A DNA stretch of 64,000 bases from Hordeum vulgare subsp. vulgare (GCF_904849725.1 NC_058522.1:230987084-231051083), one strand, 5' to 3'; shown: positions 24,745 through 36,041, counted from the first letter of the stretch. Notes: a model not told the origin generated them from the letters alone. Translations and numbers: made by a program.

Positions 24745-24959
24745 ATCACTAGATTTTCAGCAAGCGAGGATGCAAGCATATTGAAGGCACATGGCACACA
24801 AGCGAACAGAAAGCAAACGAGAGAAAAGGGCGAACGAAAAAGGCAAACTAAAAAGGCAAATTGGTGAAGTGGGGGAGAGGAAAATGAGAGGCAACTGGCA
24901 AAAAGGTAAATGCAAGAGATGAGTTTGTGACACTTACTTGGATAGATCTTGACTTGATC

Positions 24960-25160
24960 TCTCCCAAGCAACGGCGTCAGAAATCAGCGTGTTGACGGGA
25001 GATTATTCTTGTCTTGATACTCCTTGGCAAGCGATCCTCCCCGGCAACGGCGCGAGAAATCCTTCTGCTACGGCTACAAAACACCTTCCCGAGCAACGAC
25101 GCCAGAAATCCTTTTGCTACAGCTACAAAAGACCTTCCCCAGCAATGGCGCTAGTAATCC
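24960..25160 (-). repeat. Array of four PBS-like modules (tRNA-Asp type) at the element 4 5' LTR end
   Basis: Four versions of the tRNA-Asp complement (plus-strand pattern ccccggcaacggcgcca) occur at about 24962-24980 (tctcccaagcaacggcgtca), 25037-25054 (ctccccggcaacggcgcg), 25085-25104 (cttcccgagcaacgacgcca) and 25134-25152 (cttccccagcaatggcgct). The last three are followed by 'aatccttctgctacggctac'-like sequence, giving a 49-bp repeat (25066 to 25115). By comparison with element E, the outermost copy next to the leader is the functional position. Confidence 0.75.
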
Positions 25161-26722
25161 TTCTACTGCTGGCTACGCCTATAGGGATTTTCTTGGCAAA
25201 TATGCAAAGGATTCCCCCGAGGCCTTGGAGCCTTGCGTTGGTGTTCCCTTGAAGAGGAAAGGGTGGTGTAGCAAGTGGCGGTAAGTATTTCCCTCAGTTT
25301 GAGAACCAAGGTATCAATCCAGTAGGAGGATCGCGTCAAGTCACAAGTACCTGCAAAACACAAAGAGATTGCACCCAACGCTATGAAGGGGTTGTAAATC
25401 CTTTATAGATTGTTTGCAAAGTGAGAACTAAAAGCAAAAAGTAAACAAAGCGAAGTAAAAGTAAAAGTGGAGACGATAGTTGTGAATAGACCCGGGGGCC
25501 GTAGTGTTCACTAGTGGCTTCTCTCATGAAAGCAAGTAGACGGAGGGTGAACGAATTACTGTCGAGCAATTGATAGAACCGCGCAAAGTCATGACGTTAT
25601 CTATGGCAATGATCATCATATAGGCATCACGTCCAAAACAAGTAGACCGATACTTTCTGCATCTACTACTATTACTCCACACGTCGACCGCTATCCAGCT
25701 TGCATCTAGTGTATTGAGTTCATAAGAACAGAGTAACGCCTTAAGCAAGATGACATGATCTAGATGGACAATCTCAAATCTATGATGAAAGCCCATCTTG
25801 TTACCCTTGATGGCAACAACACGATGCGTGCCTTGCTGCCCCTTCTGTCACTGGGAAAGGTCACCGCACGGTATGAACCCAAAACCAAGCACTTCTCCCA
25901 TTGCAAGAATGATGGATCTAGTTGGCTAAACAAAACCCAAGACTCGGAGAGACTTACAAGGATATCAAATCATGCATATAAGAAATCAGCAAAGACTCAA
26001 ATATAATTCATAGATAATCTGATCACAAATCCATAATTCATCGGATCTCGACAAACACACCGCCAAAGAGGATTACATCGGATAGATCTCCATGAAGATC
26101 ATGGAGAACTTCGTATTGAAGATCCAAGAGAGAGAAGAAGCCATCTAGCTACTAAGTATGGACCCGTAGGTCTGAAGTGGACTACTCACGAGTCATTGGG
26201 GAGGCGATGATGTTGATGTAGAACACCTCCAGCTCCAAAGTCCCCTCCAGCAGGGCACCGGGAAGGGTCTCCAGATGAGATCTCGTGGAAACGGAAGCTT
26301 GCGGCGGCGGAAAAATGGTTTCGTGGCGGTCCTGATTTTTTCTGGGATTTTAGGGAATTTATAGGCCAAAGAGCTAGGGCAGGGGAGCGCCACGGAGGCC
26401 ACAAGCTTGGTCGCCCCCCCCCCCCCCCCGGCCGTGGAAACAGGGCTTGTGGGCTCCCTGTGGGCCTCCTGCCTTGGCCCTCAAGTCCACTGATCTTCTT
26501 CCGTTGTGGAAAAATTCATTTCGGGGATTTTATTCCGTTTGGACTCCGTTCCAAAATCAGATCTGAAAAGAGTCAAAAACACAGAAAAAACAAGAACTGG
26601 CACTTGGCACTGAATTAATAAGTTTGTCCCAAATAAGATATAAAAGGTATATAAAACATCCAAAGTTGACAAGATAACAGCATGAAACCATAAAAAATTA
26701 TAGATACGTTTGAGACGTATCA
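25115..26722 (-). repeat. Element 4 5' LTR
   Basis: About 1608 bp, collinear with 19687-21291. The own-strand start is at 26722. The own-strand end could be 25115 or 25066, because a 49-bp module is repeated there. It contains a C16 run at 26414-26429 that the 3' LTR lacks. Confidence 0.85.
26414..26429. repeat. C16 homopolymer
   Basis: Sixteen consecutive C in the element 4 5' LTR. The matching place in the 3' LTR (about 20980-20995) reads as mixed sequence. It could be a real expansion or a sequencing artefact. Confidence 0.9.
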
Positions 26723-26727
26723 AGCCC

Positions 26728-27345
26728 CCCTTGACGCGCGAGCTGCTCTCATGCGGAGAATGTGGCGAAGATTTTGAAACTTGGAATACCTTCAGCACTC
26801 CGCATCGGCAGGGCCCGCCCCGCGCGTACCTCCCCGTGATTGAACCGACCGGAAACCAAGGACGGCCCAAAGGGGGAAGGGGCTACGAGGGCAGTTAGGC
26901 CCCTGAGTCACGATGCTTACGGGCCCCCCTTGACGTGCGAGCGAATCCAATGCTCCTCCTAAGAAGCCGACAATTTAAGACTCTCAAACTCCTTCGGCAC
27001 TCTGCGTCGGTAGGGCCCGCCCCGCGCATACCTCCCCGTGGTTGAACCGACGAGAAACCGAGGACGGCCCAAAAGGGAAAGGGGCTATGGGCGCAGTTCA
27101 GGCTCCTGAGTCACGATGCTCAGGAGTCCCCCTTGACGTACGAGTGACTCCAACGTTCTTCCTAGGGATCCGAAGTGGTTTGTAGAGCGCACTAGGCTCT
27201 GCGTCGGCAGCCCCCCGCACATACCTTCCCGCGATTGAACCGACGGGAAACCAAGGACGACCCAAAGGGGGAAGGGGCTAGGGGCACAGTTAGGCGTCTG
27301 AGTCGCGATGCTCAAGGGCCCCCCTTGACGTACGAGCGGCCCCGT
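26728..27345 (+). repeat. gypsy-3 ~198-bp tandem repeats, copies 2-4
   Basis: The unit start 'gtcgg(c/t)ag' recurs at 26804, 27006 and 27203 (spacing 202 and 197). Removing element 4 and one TSD puts the copy at 19565 at 198 bp before 26804. Units carry 'ccttgacg(c/t)(a/g)cgag' and 'gacg(g/a)cccaaag'. Non-coding. Confidence 0.9.
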
Positions 27346-27430
27346 ACCTCATGTTGTGTGTCCCACACACACGGTGTGAGTGTAGTAGCGGGTGGATTGA
27401 GTTGGCTTCCTTGCCAGCTGAGGGCTTAGC

Positions 27431-27540
27431 CATTGGCGGGCTGGGTTGGTGCCGACTGCGTGCATAGTCATTGGCGGACTAAGTTGGTGCGAGCTGCGGG
27501 CGCAGTCATTGGCGGACTGTTTTGATTGCCGCCACCTTCT
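27431..27540 (+). repeat. gypsy-3 38-bp tandem repeats
   Basis: 'cattggcgg' starts at 27431, 27469 and 27507, an exact 38-bp spacing, with 'gttggtgc' inside the first two units. Confidence 0.85.
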
Positions 27541-27940
27541 CCCTAGCGCGAAGCATAGGGCTGCCACTAGGCGTGGGATGGACCCCTCCGCGTCCTCGGG
27601 GGCCCCTGGGCGTATACAGCATCGGCTCATTATTACGTGAGAGTGTCACAGTGGGGGTGTATATGGGAGGTCGTGAGGATGCTTTGGCCTCGCAAGTGTC
27701 CCTATCCCCGAGTCATTGGTGGACTGATCTTCTCCTCAGCGCGGAGCATAGGGCTTCCACTAGGCGTGGGATGGACCCCTCCGCGTCCTCGTGGGGCCCT
27801 GGGCGTATACAACCTCGACTCGTTATTACGTGAGAGTGTCACGGTGGGGGTGTATATGGGAGGTCGTGAGGACGCTAAGGCCCCGCGAGTGTCCCTACCC
27901 CCGAGTCATTGGTGGACTGAGTTCATTTTGTTTGGGTCAT
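27541..27940 (+). repeat. gypsy-3 193-bp tandem repeats
   Basis: Two near-identical units, with 'agcatagggct' at 27552 and 27745. Both carry 'gggatggacccctccgcg', 'tattacgtgagagtgtca' and 'gtatatgggaggtcgtgag'. The open frames seen here (27522-28068) just repeat with the units and show no protein family. Confidence 0.9.
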
Positions 27941-27980
27941 TGGCAAACCCGACTGACTTCTTCTTATTTGGGAATGAGGT

Positions 27981-28868
27981 TGTTGGGGAACGTTGCATGG
28001 GAAACAAAAAAAATCTTACGCACAAGAAAGCCTTGACGTGCAAGTCAATATTAACTATTACAACATGATTATCCCATACATCCAATATATGACATCACGT
28101 CATTGGCCATATCATATCACAAGCATACCCTCCAAAAACAAGTTAGACGTCCTCTAATTTGTTGTTGCATGTCTTACGTGGCTGCTATGGGTATCTAGTA
28201 TGATCGCATCTTACTTATGCAAAAACCACAACGGAGATGTGCAAATTGCTATTTAACCTCTCCAAGGACCGCCTCGGTCAAAACCAATTCAACTAAAGTT
28301 GAAGAAACATGCACCCGCCAGTCATCTTTATGCAACGAGGTTGCATGTCAATCGATGCAACCAGTATCTCGTAAGCGTATGAGTTATGTCGGTCCGGGCC
28401 GCCTCAATCTAACAATACCGCCGAATCGAGAAAAGACTAAGGAGGGCACCAAATCGAACATCACTGTCCACAAAACCTTTGGTGTTCTACTCGAGATAAC
28501 ATCTACGCATGAACCTAGCTCATGATGCCACTTTTGGGGAACGTTGCATGGGAATTTTTTTCCCTACGCACACGAAGACCTATCATGGTGATGTCCATCT
28601 ATGAGTGGAGATTAGATCTAAGCACCCATGTAGATCGCACAACAGGAAGCATTAAGAAACGCGGTTGATGTAGTGGAATGTCTTCACGTCCCTCGAACCA
28701 TCACACGAAGCGTCCCCGATCCATCCCACGATCCGTTTCGATCTAGCGTCGAACGGACGACACCTCCGCGTTCAACACACGTAAAGCTCGACGATGATCT
28801 CGGCCTTCTTGATCCAGCAAGCAAGACGGAGAAGTAGATGAGTTATCCGGAAGCGTAATGGTGCTTCG
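27981..28868 (-). mobile_element. Reverse BARE/Angela-type copia element with large internal deletion (partial)
   Basis: In its own orientation: 5' LTR end (28868 down to 28532), primer site (28531-28517, one or two changes from GTGGTATCAGAGC), about 490 bp of leader (28516 to about 28030, collinear with copia-1 4946-5440), then a direct jump to the last ~45 bp of the 3' LTR (to TGTTGGGGAACG, 27981). All of gag-pol is gone. Its left flank GAGGT (27976-27980) should recur beyond the window. Copia-2 interrupts its 5' LTR at 28868. Confidence 0.85.
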
Positions 28869-30632
28869 TGTTGGAAATATGCCCTAGAGGCAATAATAAA
28901 ATGGTTATTATCATATTTCCTTGTTCATGATAATCGTCTATAGTTCATGCTACAATTGTATTAACAGGAAACAATAATACATGTGTGAATAAATAGATCA
29001 CAATGTGTCCCTAGCAAGCCTCTAGTTGGCTAGCTCGTTGATCAATAGATGATCATGGTTTCCTGATCATGGACATTAGATGTCATTGATAACCGGATCA
29101 CATCATTGGAATAATGATGTGATGGACAAGACCCATTCCTAAGCATAACACTAGATCGTATTGTTCGTATGCTAAAGCTTTTCTAATGTCAAGTGTCTTT
29201 TCCTTCGACCGTGAGATTGTGCAACTCCCGGATACCGTAGGAGTGCTTTCGGTGTATCAAACGTCACAACCTAACTGAGTGACTATAAAGGTGCACTACG
29301 TGTATCTCCAAAAGTGTTTGTTGAGTTGGCACGAATCGAGATCGGGATTTGTCACTCCGTGTGACGGAGAGGTATCTTTGGGCTCACTCGGTAGAACATC
29401 ATCATAATGAGCTCAGTGTGACTAAGGAGTTAGTCACGGGATGATGTGCTACGGAACGAGTAAAGAGACTTACCGGTAAAAAGATTGAACAAGGTATAGG
29501 TATACCGACGATCAATCTCGGGCAAGTTCTATACCGACAGACAAAGGGAATTGTATACGGGATTGATTGAATCCTTGATATCGTGGTTCGTCCGATGAGA
29601 TCATCGTGGAACATGTGGGAGCCACCATGGGTATCCAGATCCTGCTGATGGTTATTGGCCGGAGAGTGTCTCGGTCATGTCTGCATGATTCCCGAACTCG
29701 TAGGGTCTACACACTTAAGGTTCGATGACGCTAGGGTTATAGGGAATCGTTATACAAGGTTACTGAAGGATGTTCGGAGTCCTGGATAAGATCCTGGACG
29801 TCACGAGGAGCTCTGGAATGGTTCGGAGGTAAAGATTGATATATAGGATGGATGGGTTTGGACGCCGGAAATGTTTCGGGCACCACCGGCTAAGTACCGG
29901 ACCACCGGAAGGGTTCCGGAGGCCCACCGGGAGGGGCCACAAACCCCTGAAGGATACATGGGCCAAGTGCGGGAGTGAACCAGCCCCTAGGTGGGCTGGT
30001 GCGCCCCCACACTCAGCCCAGACGCACCAGAGAGGGAGGGAGGGGAAACCCTAGGCGCTGGTGGGCCTAAGGCCCACCTATGGGTGCGCCACCCCTCTCC
30101 TCCCTGGCCGTCACCCCCTCTCCCATCTAGGGATGGCGCCCCCTCAAGGGGGAAACCCTAAAGGGGGCGCCACCCCTCCCTTACCCCTATATATAGTGGG
30201 GGTTTTGGCCTTTGGAGATACAATTTTCCATCTCTCTCTCGGGGCAGCCCTGCTCTTCTTCTTCCTCCTCTCCCACGGTGCTTGGCGAAGCCCTGCCGGG
30301 AGACCTCGTCTCTCCATCGATACTACGCCGTCGTGCTGCCGGAGATCTTCCCCAACCTCTCCCTCCTCCTTGGTGGATCAAGGTCTGGGAGACGTCACCG
30401 GTTTGCACGTGTGTTGAACGCGGAGGTGCCATGGTTCGGCACTAGATCGGAATCACACCGTGATGTGAATCACCGCCAGTACGACTCCATCACCCGCGTT
30501 CTAGCAACGCTTCCGCTTAGCGATCTTCAAAGGTATGAATATGCACTCACCCCTCTCTCGTTGCTGGTCTCTCCATAGGAAGATCTGAATATGGTGTAGT
30601 AAAATTCTGAATTTATGCTACGTTACCTATAA
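28869..30632 (+). repeat. copia-2 5' LTR
   Basis: 1764 bp, starting TGTTGGAAATATGCCCTAGAGG. The end is decayed: 'cgttacctataa' replaces the usual 'cgttccccaaca' just before the primer site. Frames at 30061-30578 lie in the GC-rich LTR leader and are not genes. Confidence 0.92.
30188..30196 (+). promoter_or_regulatory. TATA box in copia-2 5' LTR
   Basis: TATATATAG after 'cccttacccc', matching the position in the copia-1 LTR (4438). Confidence 0.6.
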
Positions 30633-30633
30633 G

Positions 30634-30645
30634 TGGCATCCGAGC
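30634..30645 (+). other. copia-2 primer binding site (initiator tRNA-Met)
   Basis: TGGCATCCGAGC at the LTR end differs in two positions from TGGTATCAGAGC. Both changes are also seen in other elements of this type. Confidence 0.8.
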
Positions 30646-31892
30646 CAGGTTTTCTATGCGTAGATTCTATGCACGAGTAAAACACAAAAGCTTGTGGGTG
30701 CTGATTTGTCATTTGCTTGCCGCTACTAGTCTTATTCTTTTTCGGCAGTATTGTGAGATGAAGCGGCCCGGACCGACCTTACACGTACGCTTACGTGAGA
30801 CAGGTTCCACCGGCAGACATGCACACCGTGCATAAAGGTGGCTAGCGGGTGTTTGTCTCTCCCACTCTAATCGGATTGGATTTGATGAAAAGGGTCCTTA
30901 CGAAGGGTAAATAGCTTTGGCATATCATCGTTGTGGCTGTCACGTAGGTAAGAAGGCGTTCTTGCTAGAAACCCAAATCAGCCACGTAAAACTTGCAACA
31001 ACAATTAGAGGACGTCTAACTTGTTTTTGCAGGGTTTGACATGTGATGTGATATGGCCTAAGTTGTGATGTTACATGTGTGATGTATGAGATGATCATGT
31101 TATTGTAATAGGATTCACGACTTGCATGTCGATGAGTATGACAACCGGCAGGAGCCATAGGAGTTGTCTTAATTTATTGTATGAGATGCAACGCCATGTG
31201 TTTACTACTTTTACTTCATTGCTAACGGTTAGCTATAGTAGTAGTGGTAGTAGTAGTTGGCGTAACGACTTCACGGAGACACGATGATGGAGATCATTGT
31301 GTCCCTCCGGTGACAATGATGATCATGCGATGCCTGAAGATGGAGATCGAAAGAGCAAAGATGATAATGGCCATATCATGTCACTACATGATTGCATGTG
31401 ATGTTTATTATGTTTTTCATCTTATTGCTTAGAATGACGGTAGCATAATAAGATGATCCCTCATAAAATTTCGAGAATGTATTCCCCTAAGTGTGCACCG
31501 TTGCGAAGGATCGTTGTCTCGAAGCACCACGTGATGATCGGGTGTGATAGATTCTAACGTTCGCATATAACGGGTGTAAGCCAGATTTACACACGAGAAA
31601 TACTTAGGTTGACTCGACGAGCTTAGCATGTACATACATGACCTCGAATACAAGAGACCGAAAGGTCGAACATGAGTCGTATGGTTGAATACGATTAGCA
31701 TGAAGTTGCTCACCATGACGACTAGTCCGTCTCACGTGATGATCGGACACGGGTTAGTCAACATGGATCATGTATCACTTAGATAACTAGAGGGATGTCG
31801 ATTTAAGTGGGAGTTCATACTTAATTTGATTAAATGAACTTAATTGTCATGAACTTAGTCTAAAAGTTGTGTTTACAAATATTGTAGTTCCA
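30646..31892 (+). other. copia-2 untranslated leader
   Basis: Non-coding, collinear with 4946-6180. No domain is visible in the short frames. Confidence 0.8.
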
Positions 31893-32760
31893 ATGGCCAA
31901 CGCACCTGTCAACCTCAATTTCAACGCATTCCTAGAGAAAAACAAGCTGAAAGATGATGGTAGCAACTATGCGGACTGGGTCCACAACTTGAAGCTCATC
32001 CTCGAAGCAGCTGAAAAGTCTTATGTCCTTAATGCGCCGCTAGGTGACCATCCTGCTCCTGCAGCGACCCAGGACATTCAGAACGTCTGGGAGATGCGGA
32101 GTGATGACTACTCTGTGGTTACGTGTGGCATGTTATACAGTTTGGAAATGGGGCTCCAAAGGCGTTTTGAGCAACACGGAGCATATGAGATGTTCCAGGA
32201 GCTAAAGCTAGTTTTTCAAGCTCATGCCCGTGTCGAGAGATATGAAGTCTCCGACAAGTTCTTTAGCTTTAAGATGGAGGAGAACAGTTCTGTTAGTGAG
32301 CATATACTTAGAATGTCTGGGTTACACGGTCGTCTGACTTCGCTTGGAGTTGAACTTCCGGATGACGTTGTAATTGACAGAATCCTCCAGTCTCTCCCAC
32401 CAAGCTACAAAGGTTTTGTGCTGAACTACAACATGCAAGGGATGGAGTAGACCATTCCCGTGTTGTACTCGATGCTGAAGTCTGCAGAAGTAGAAATCAA
32501 GAAAGAGCATCAAGTGTTGATGGTCAATAAGACCACCAGTTTCAAGAAGGGCAAGGGTAAGAAGAACTTCAAGAAAGACGGCAAAGCCGTTGCCGCGCCT
32601 GGTAAGCCAGATACCGGGAAGAAGAAAAATAATAGACCCAAGCCTGAGACTGAGTGCTTCTATTGCAAGGGAAAAGGTCACTAGAAGCGGAACTGCCCCA
32701 AGTACTTAGCGGACAAGAAGGCCGACAACATTAAAGGTATATATGATATACATGTTATTG
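31893..32760 (+). pseudogene. copia-2 gag with two premature stops
   Basis: The capsid/nucleocapsid protein that packages the retroelement RNA. The likely start is ATG 31893 (MANAPVNLNFNAFLEKNKL) rather than the upstream in-frame ATG 31869, because this matches the BARE/Angela N-terminus. The capsid region runs to 'YNMQGME', then TAG at 32448-32450. The same frame continues with a Lys-rich stretch and the zinc knuckle CFYCKGKGH-x-KRNC (32655-32695), where the Trp codon is now TAG (32682-32684). The nucleocapsid is otherwise recognisable. Two nonsense changes in one frame suggest recent decay. Confidence 0.88.
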
Positions 32761-34437
32761 ATGTGTACCTTACCAGCGCTCGTAGTAGCTCCTAGGTATT
32801 TGATACCGGTGTTGTTGCTCACAATTGCAACTCCAAGCAGGAAGTGCAGAATAAGCGGAGACTGGCCAAGGACGAGGTGACGATGCGCGTCGGGAACTGC
32901 TCCAAGGTCGATGTGATCGCCGTCGGCACGCTGCCTCTACATCTACCGCCGGGATTAGTTTTAAACCTTAATAATTGTTATTTGGTACCAGATTTAGCAT
33001 GAATATTGTACCAGGGTCTTGCTTAATGCGAGACGGCTACTCATTTAAATTAAAGAATAATGGTTTTTCTATTTATATAAGTGATATGTTTTATGGTCAT
33101 GCTCCGCTGGTGAATGGTTTATTCTTGATGAATCTCGATCGTGATGTTACACATATTCATAGTGTGAGTACCAAAAGATGTATAGTTGATAATGATAGTC
33201 CCACATACTTGTGGCACTGTCGCCTTGGTCATATCGGTGTTAAGCGCATGAAGAAGCTCCATACTGATGGACTATTAGAGTCTCTTGACTTTGAATCATT
33301 TGACACATGCGAACCGTGCCTCATATGCAAGATGACTAAGACTCCATTCTTGGGAATAATGGAGAGAGCGACCGACATATTGGAAATAATACATACTGAT
33401 GTGTGTGGTCCAATGAACGTTGAAGCTCGTGGTGGCTACCGTTATGTTCTCACTCTCACCGATGATTCGAGTAGGTATGGGTATATCTACTTGATGAAGC
33501 ACAAATCTGAGACGTTTGAAAAGTTCAAGCAATTTCAAAGTGAGGTTGAGAATCAACATTAATGAAAAATTAAGTGTCTACGATCTGATCGTGGAGGAGA
33601 ATATTTGAGTCACGAGTTTGGCACACACCTAAGGAAGTGTGGAATTGTTTCACAACGGACGCCGCCTGGCACACCGCAACGCAACGGAGTGTCTCAACGT
33701 CGTAATCGCACTTTATTAGATATGGTACGATCTATGATGTCTGTTACCAACTCACCGCTATCATTTTGGGATACACATTAGAAACTACAACATTCACTTT
33801 AAATAGGGTACCATCTAAATCCGTTGAGACGACACCGTATGAACTCTTGTTTCGCAAGAAACCTAACCTGTCGTTTCTAAAAGTTTGGGGCTGCAATGCT
33901 TATGTGAAGAAACTTCAACCAGAGAAGCTCGAACCCAAAACGGAGAAATGCGTATTCATAGGATACCCTAAGGAAACTATTGGGTATACCTTCTATCTTA
34001 GATCTGAAGGTAAAACCTTTGTTGCCAAGAACGGATCCTTTCTAGAGAAAGAGTTTCTCTCGAAAGAAATAAGTGGGAGGAAAGTAGAACTTGATGAGGT
34101 AATTACACCCCCTCTCGAACCGAAGAGTAGCACAACACGGGAAATTGTTCCTATGGTGCCTACGCCAACTGAAGAGGAAGTTAATGATGATGATCATGAA
34201 ACTTCGGATCAAGTTGCTACTAAACCGCGAAGGTCCACAAGGGTACGCTCCGCACCAGAGTGGTACGGCAACCCTATGATGGAAATCATGTTGTTAGACA
34301 ACGGTGAACCTTCAAACTATGGAGAAGCAATGGCGGGCCCGGATTCCAACAAATGGCTTGAGGCTATGAAATCCGAGATAGGATCCATGTATGAGAACAA
34401 AGTATGGACTTTGGTGGACTTGCCCGATGTCGGCGAG
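32761..34437 (+). pseudogene. copia-2 protease, integrase and RT start, interrupted by element A
   Basis: Retropepsin: TAG at 32793-32795 directly before 'VFDTG' (catalytic DTG at 32802-32810). A 1-bp loss near 32995 changes frame. Then 'GYSFKLKNNGFSIYISDMFY', the integrase HHCC finger ('HCRLGHIGVKRMKKLH', 'CEPCLICKM'), and core motifs 'IHTDVCGPM' (33390) and 'LTDDSSRYGYIY' (about 33455). A stop after 33559 and a frame change follow, then 33766-34437 with 'NRVPSKSVETTPYEL', 'LSFLKVWGCNAYVKKLQPEK', linker 'KPRRSTRVRSAPEWYGNP', and the RT start 'MYENKVWTLVDLP'. Element A enters at 34438. Not functional. Confidence 0.88.
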
Positions 34438-36041
34438 TGATAACCCACAAGTGTAGGGGATCAAAACAGTTTTCGAGGGTAGAGTATTCGACCCAAATTT
34501 GTTGATTCGCCTCAAGAGGAAACGAAAGAATATTCTCAAGTATTAGCAGCTGAGTTTATCAGATTCAACCACACCTGAAAGATTAGTGTCTGCAAGCAAA
34601 TGACCAGTAGCAAAGTAGTATGATAGCAACGGTGCCAGAAAGCTGCACGTGGACGGGGAACTATTGACGGCAGACTATTCCTAATTGTTGTATCAATGGC
34701 GCCAGTAAGCTGCACGTGGACGGGGAACTATTCTTCCCCGCCAACGGTGACAAAGAAGGATCTTGCAACAAGTAACATCGAATTAGCAAGGAACAATATA
34801 TAGTAGGAGAAGCAGCAGAGTAACAACAGTAGCAATAGTAGTAGCAAAGTGGCCCAATCCCTTTTGTAGCAAGGGAGAAGCCTAGACAAAGTAATGTAGC
34901 AAGGACCAGTAGTAAAAGACTCGTAGGCAGTGGATCGGTGATGGATGAGTATGACGGATGTGATTCATCATATAACAGCTATAACACGGAGAGATATGTA
35001 ACTAGCTCATGTTCGTCAATCTAATGTAGGCATGTATTTCGTATGTACTCATACGTGCTTAGGGAAAAGAACTTGCATGACATCTATTGTCCATCCCTCC
35101 CGTGGCAGCGGGGTCCTAATGGAAACTATGGGATATTGAGGTTCTCCTTTTAATAAAGAACCGGACCAACGCATTAACACGTGGTGAATACATTAAGTCC
35201 TCATACTATGGTCATCTCCGGGAGTGGTTCCGACTATTGTCACTCCGGGGTTGCCGGGTCATAACACATAGTAGGTGACTACAACTTGCAAGATAGGATC
35301 TAAAACACACATATATTGGCGACAACATAATAGGTTCAGATCTGAAATCATGGCACTCGGGCCCTAGTGACAAGCATTAAGCATGGCAAAGTAGTAGCAA
35401 CATCAATCTAGAACATAGTGGATACTAGGGATCAATCCCCGTCAAAACTAACTCGATTACATGATAGATCTCATCCAACTCATCACCGTCCAGCAAGCCT
35501 ATGATGAGATTACTCACGAACGGTGAAGAGCATCGTGGAATTATCGATAGAGGATGGTTGATGATGACGATGGCGACAATTTCCCTTCTCCGGAGCCCAA
35601 AACGGACTCCATATCTGCCCTCCAGATGAAGAACAGGGGGTGGCGGCGCCTCCGTATCATAAAACACGATGAATCCTTCTCTCTGATTTTTTTCCGGGCG
35701 AGACGGAAGATATAGAGCTGAGTTTGGGGGCGGTGGTGCCACGTGGGCCCCACAAGCCCTCACGGTGCGGCCTAGGGGGGTGGCCGCGGCCTGTGGGCTT
35801 GTGGCCCACTAGCATGCCCCCTCCGGTGGATCTTTGCCCAGGTATTTTTATTTTATTCCAGAAAAATTCTCCGTAAATTTTCAGGACATTCCGAGAACTT
35901 TTATTTTTGCACAAAAACAACACCATGGCAATTCTGCTGAAAACATCGTTAGTCCGGGTTAGTTCCGTTCAAATCATGGAAATTAGAGTCCAAAACAAGG
36001 ACAAAAGAGTTCGGAAAAGTAGATACGACGGAGACGTATCA
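34438..36041 (-). repeat. Element A 3' LTR
   Basis: 1604 bp, from TGATACGTCTCCGTCGTATC (36041 leftward) to ...ACTTGTGGGTTATCA (34438). A TATA-like CTATATC lies at about 35710 (reverse). A second copy of 'gctgcacgtggacggggaac' (about 34646) duplicates sequence found 70 bp on (about 34711). Confidence 0.9.

Larger units (their letters stand above)
19687..26722 (-). mobile_element. Element 4: complete non-autonomous gypsy retrotransposon
   Basis: A 7036-bp reverse element flanked by a perfect AGCCC duplication (19682-19686 and 26723-26727), with own-strand ends TGATACGTCTCAAACG... and ...GTAGCCGTAGCA. Parts: 5' LTR 25115-26722, primer-site region 24960-25160, leader, one acidic ORF (24744-24247), about 2.9 kb of non-coding sequence, polypurine tract 21306-21292, and 3' LTR 19687-21291. 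There is no gag, protease, RT, RNase H or integrase. LTRs, leader and 3' region match element E at 53405-61600, so the two are one family. Confidence 0.92.
10742..27980 (+). mobile_element. gypsy-3: GC-rich gypsy element inserted in copia-1 LTR (partial)
   Basis: Starts TGTCGGATTTCGGGCTCCG at 10742 inside the copia-1 LTR, after a candidate TSD CAAAG (10737-10741). Excluding nested insertions, the order is LTR/leader (10742-11906), a large ORF with a plant 'putative gypsy type transposon' domain (11907-19416), and long tandem repeats (19565-27940). A reverse copia element interrupts it at 27981, so its pol, if present, and its 3' LTR lie outside the window. It hosts a Sukkula-like solo LTR (13932-18827) and element 4 (19687-26722). 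Confidence 0.8.

Noticed and set aside
27522..28068. Open frames of 103 and 143 codons in the 193-bp repeats
   Set aside because: The two frames repeat the same sequence because the DNA is tandemly duplicated. No protein family and no start context.
30061..30578. Pro/Ser-rich frames after the copia-2 TATA box
   Set aside because: They lie in the LTR leader before the primer site; gag starts at 31893.
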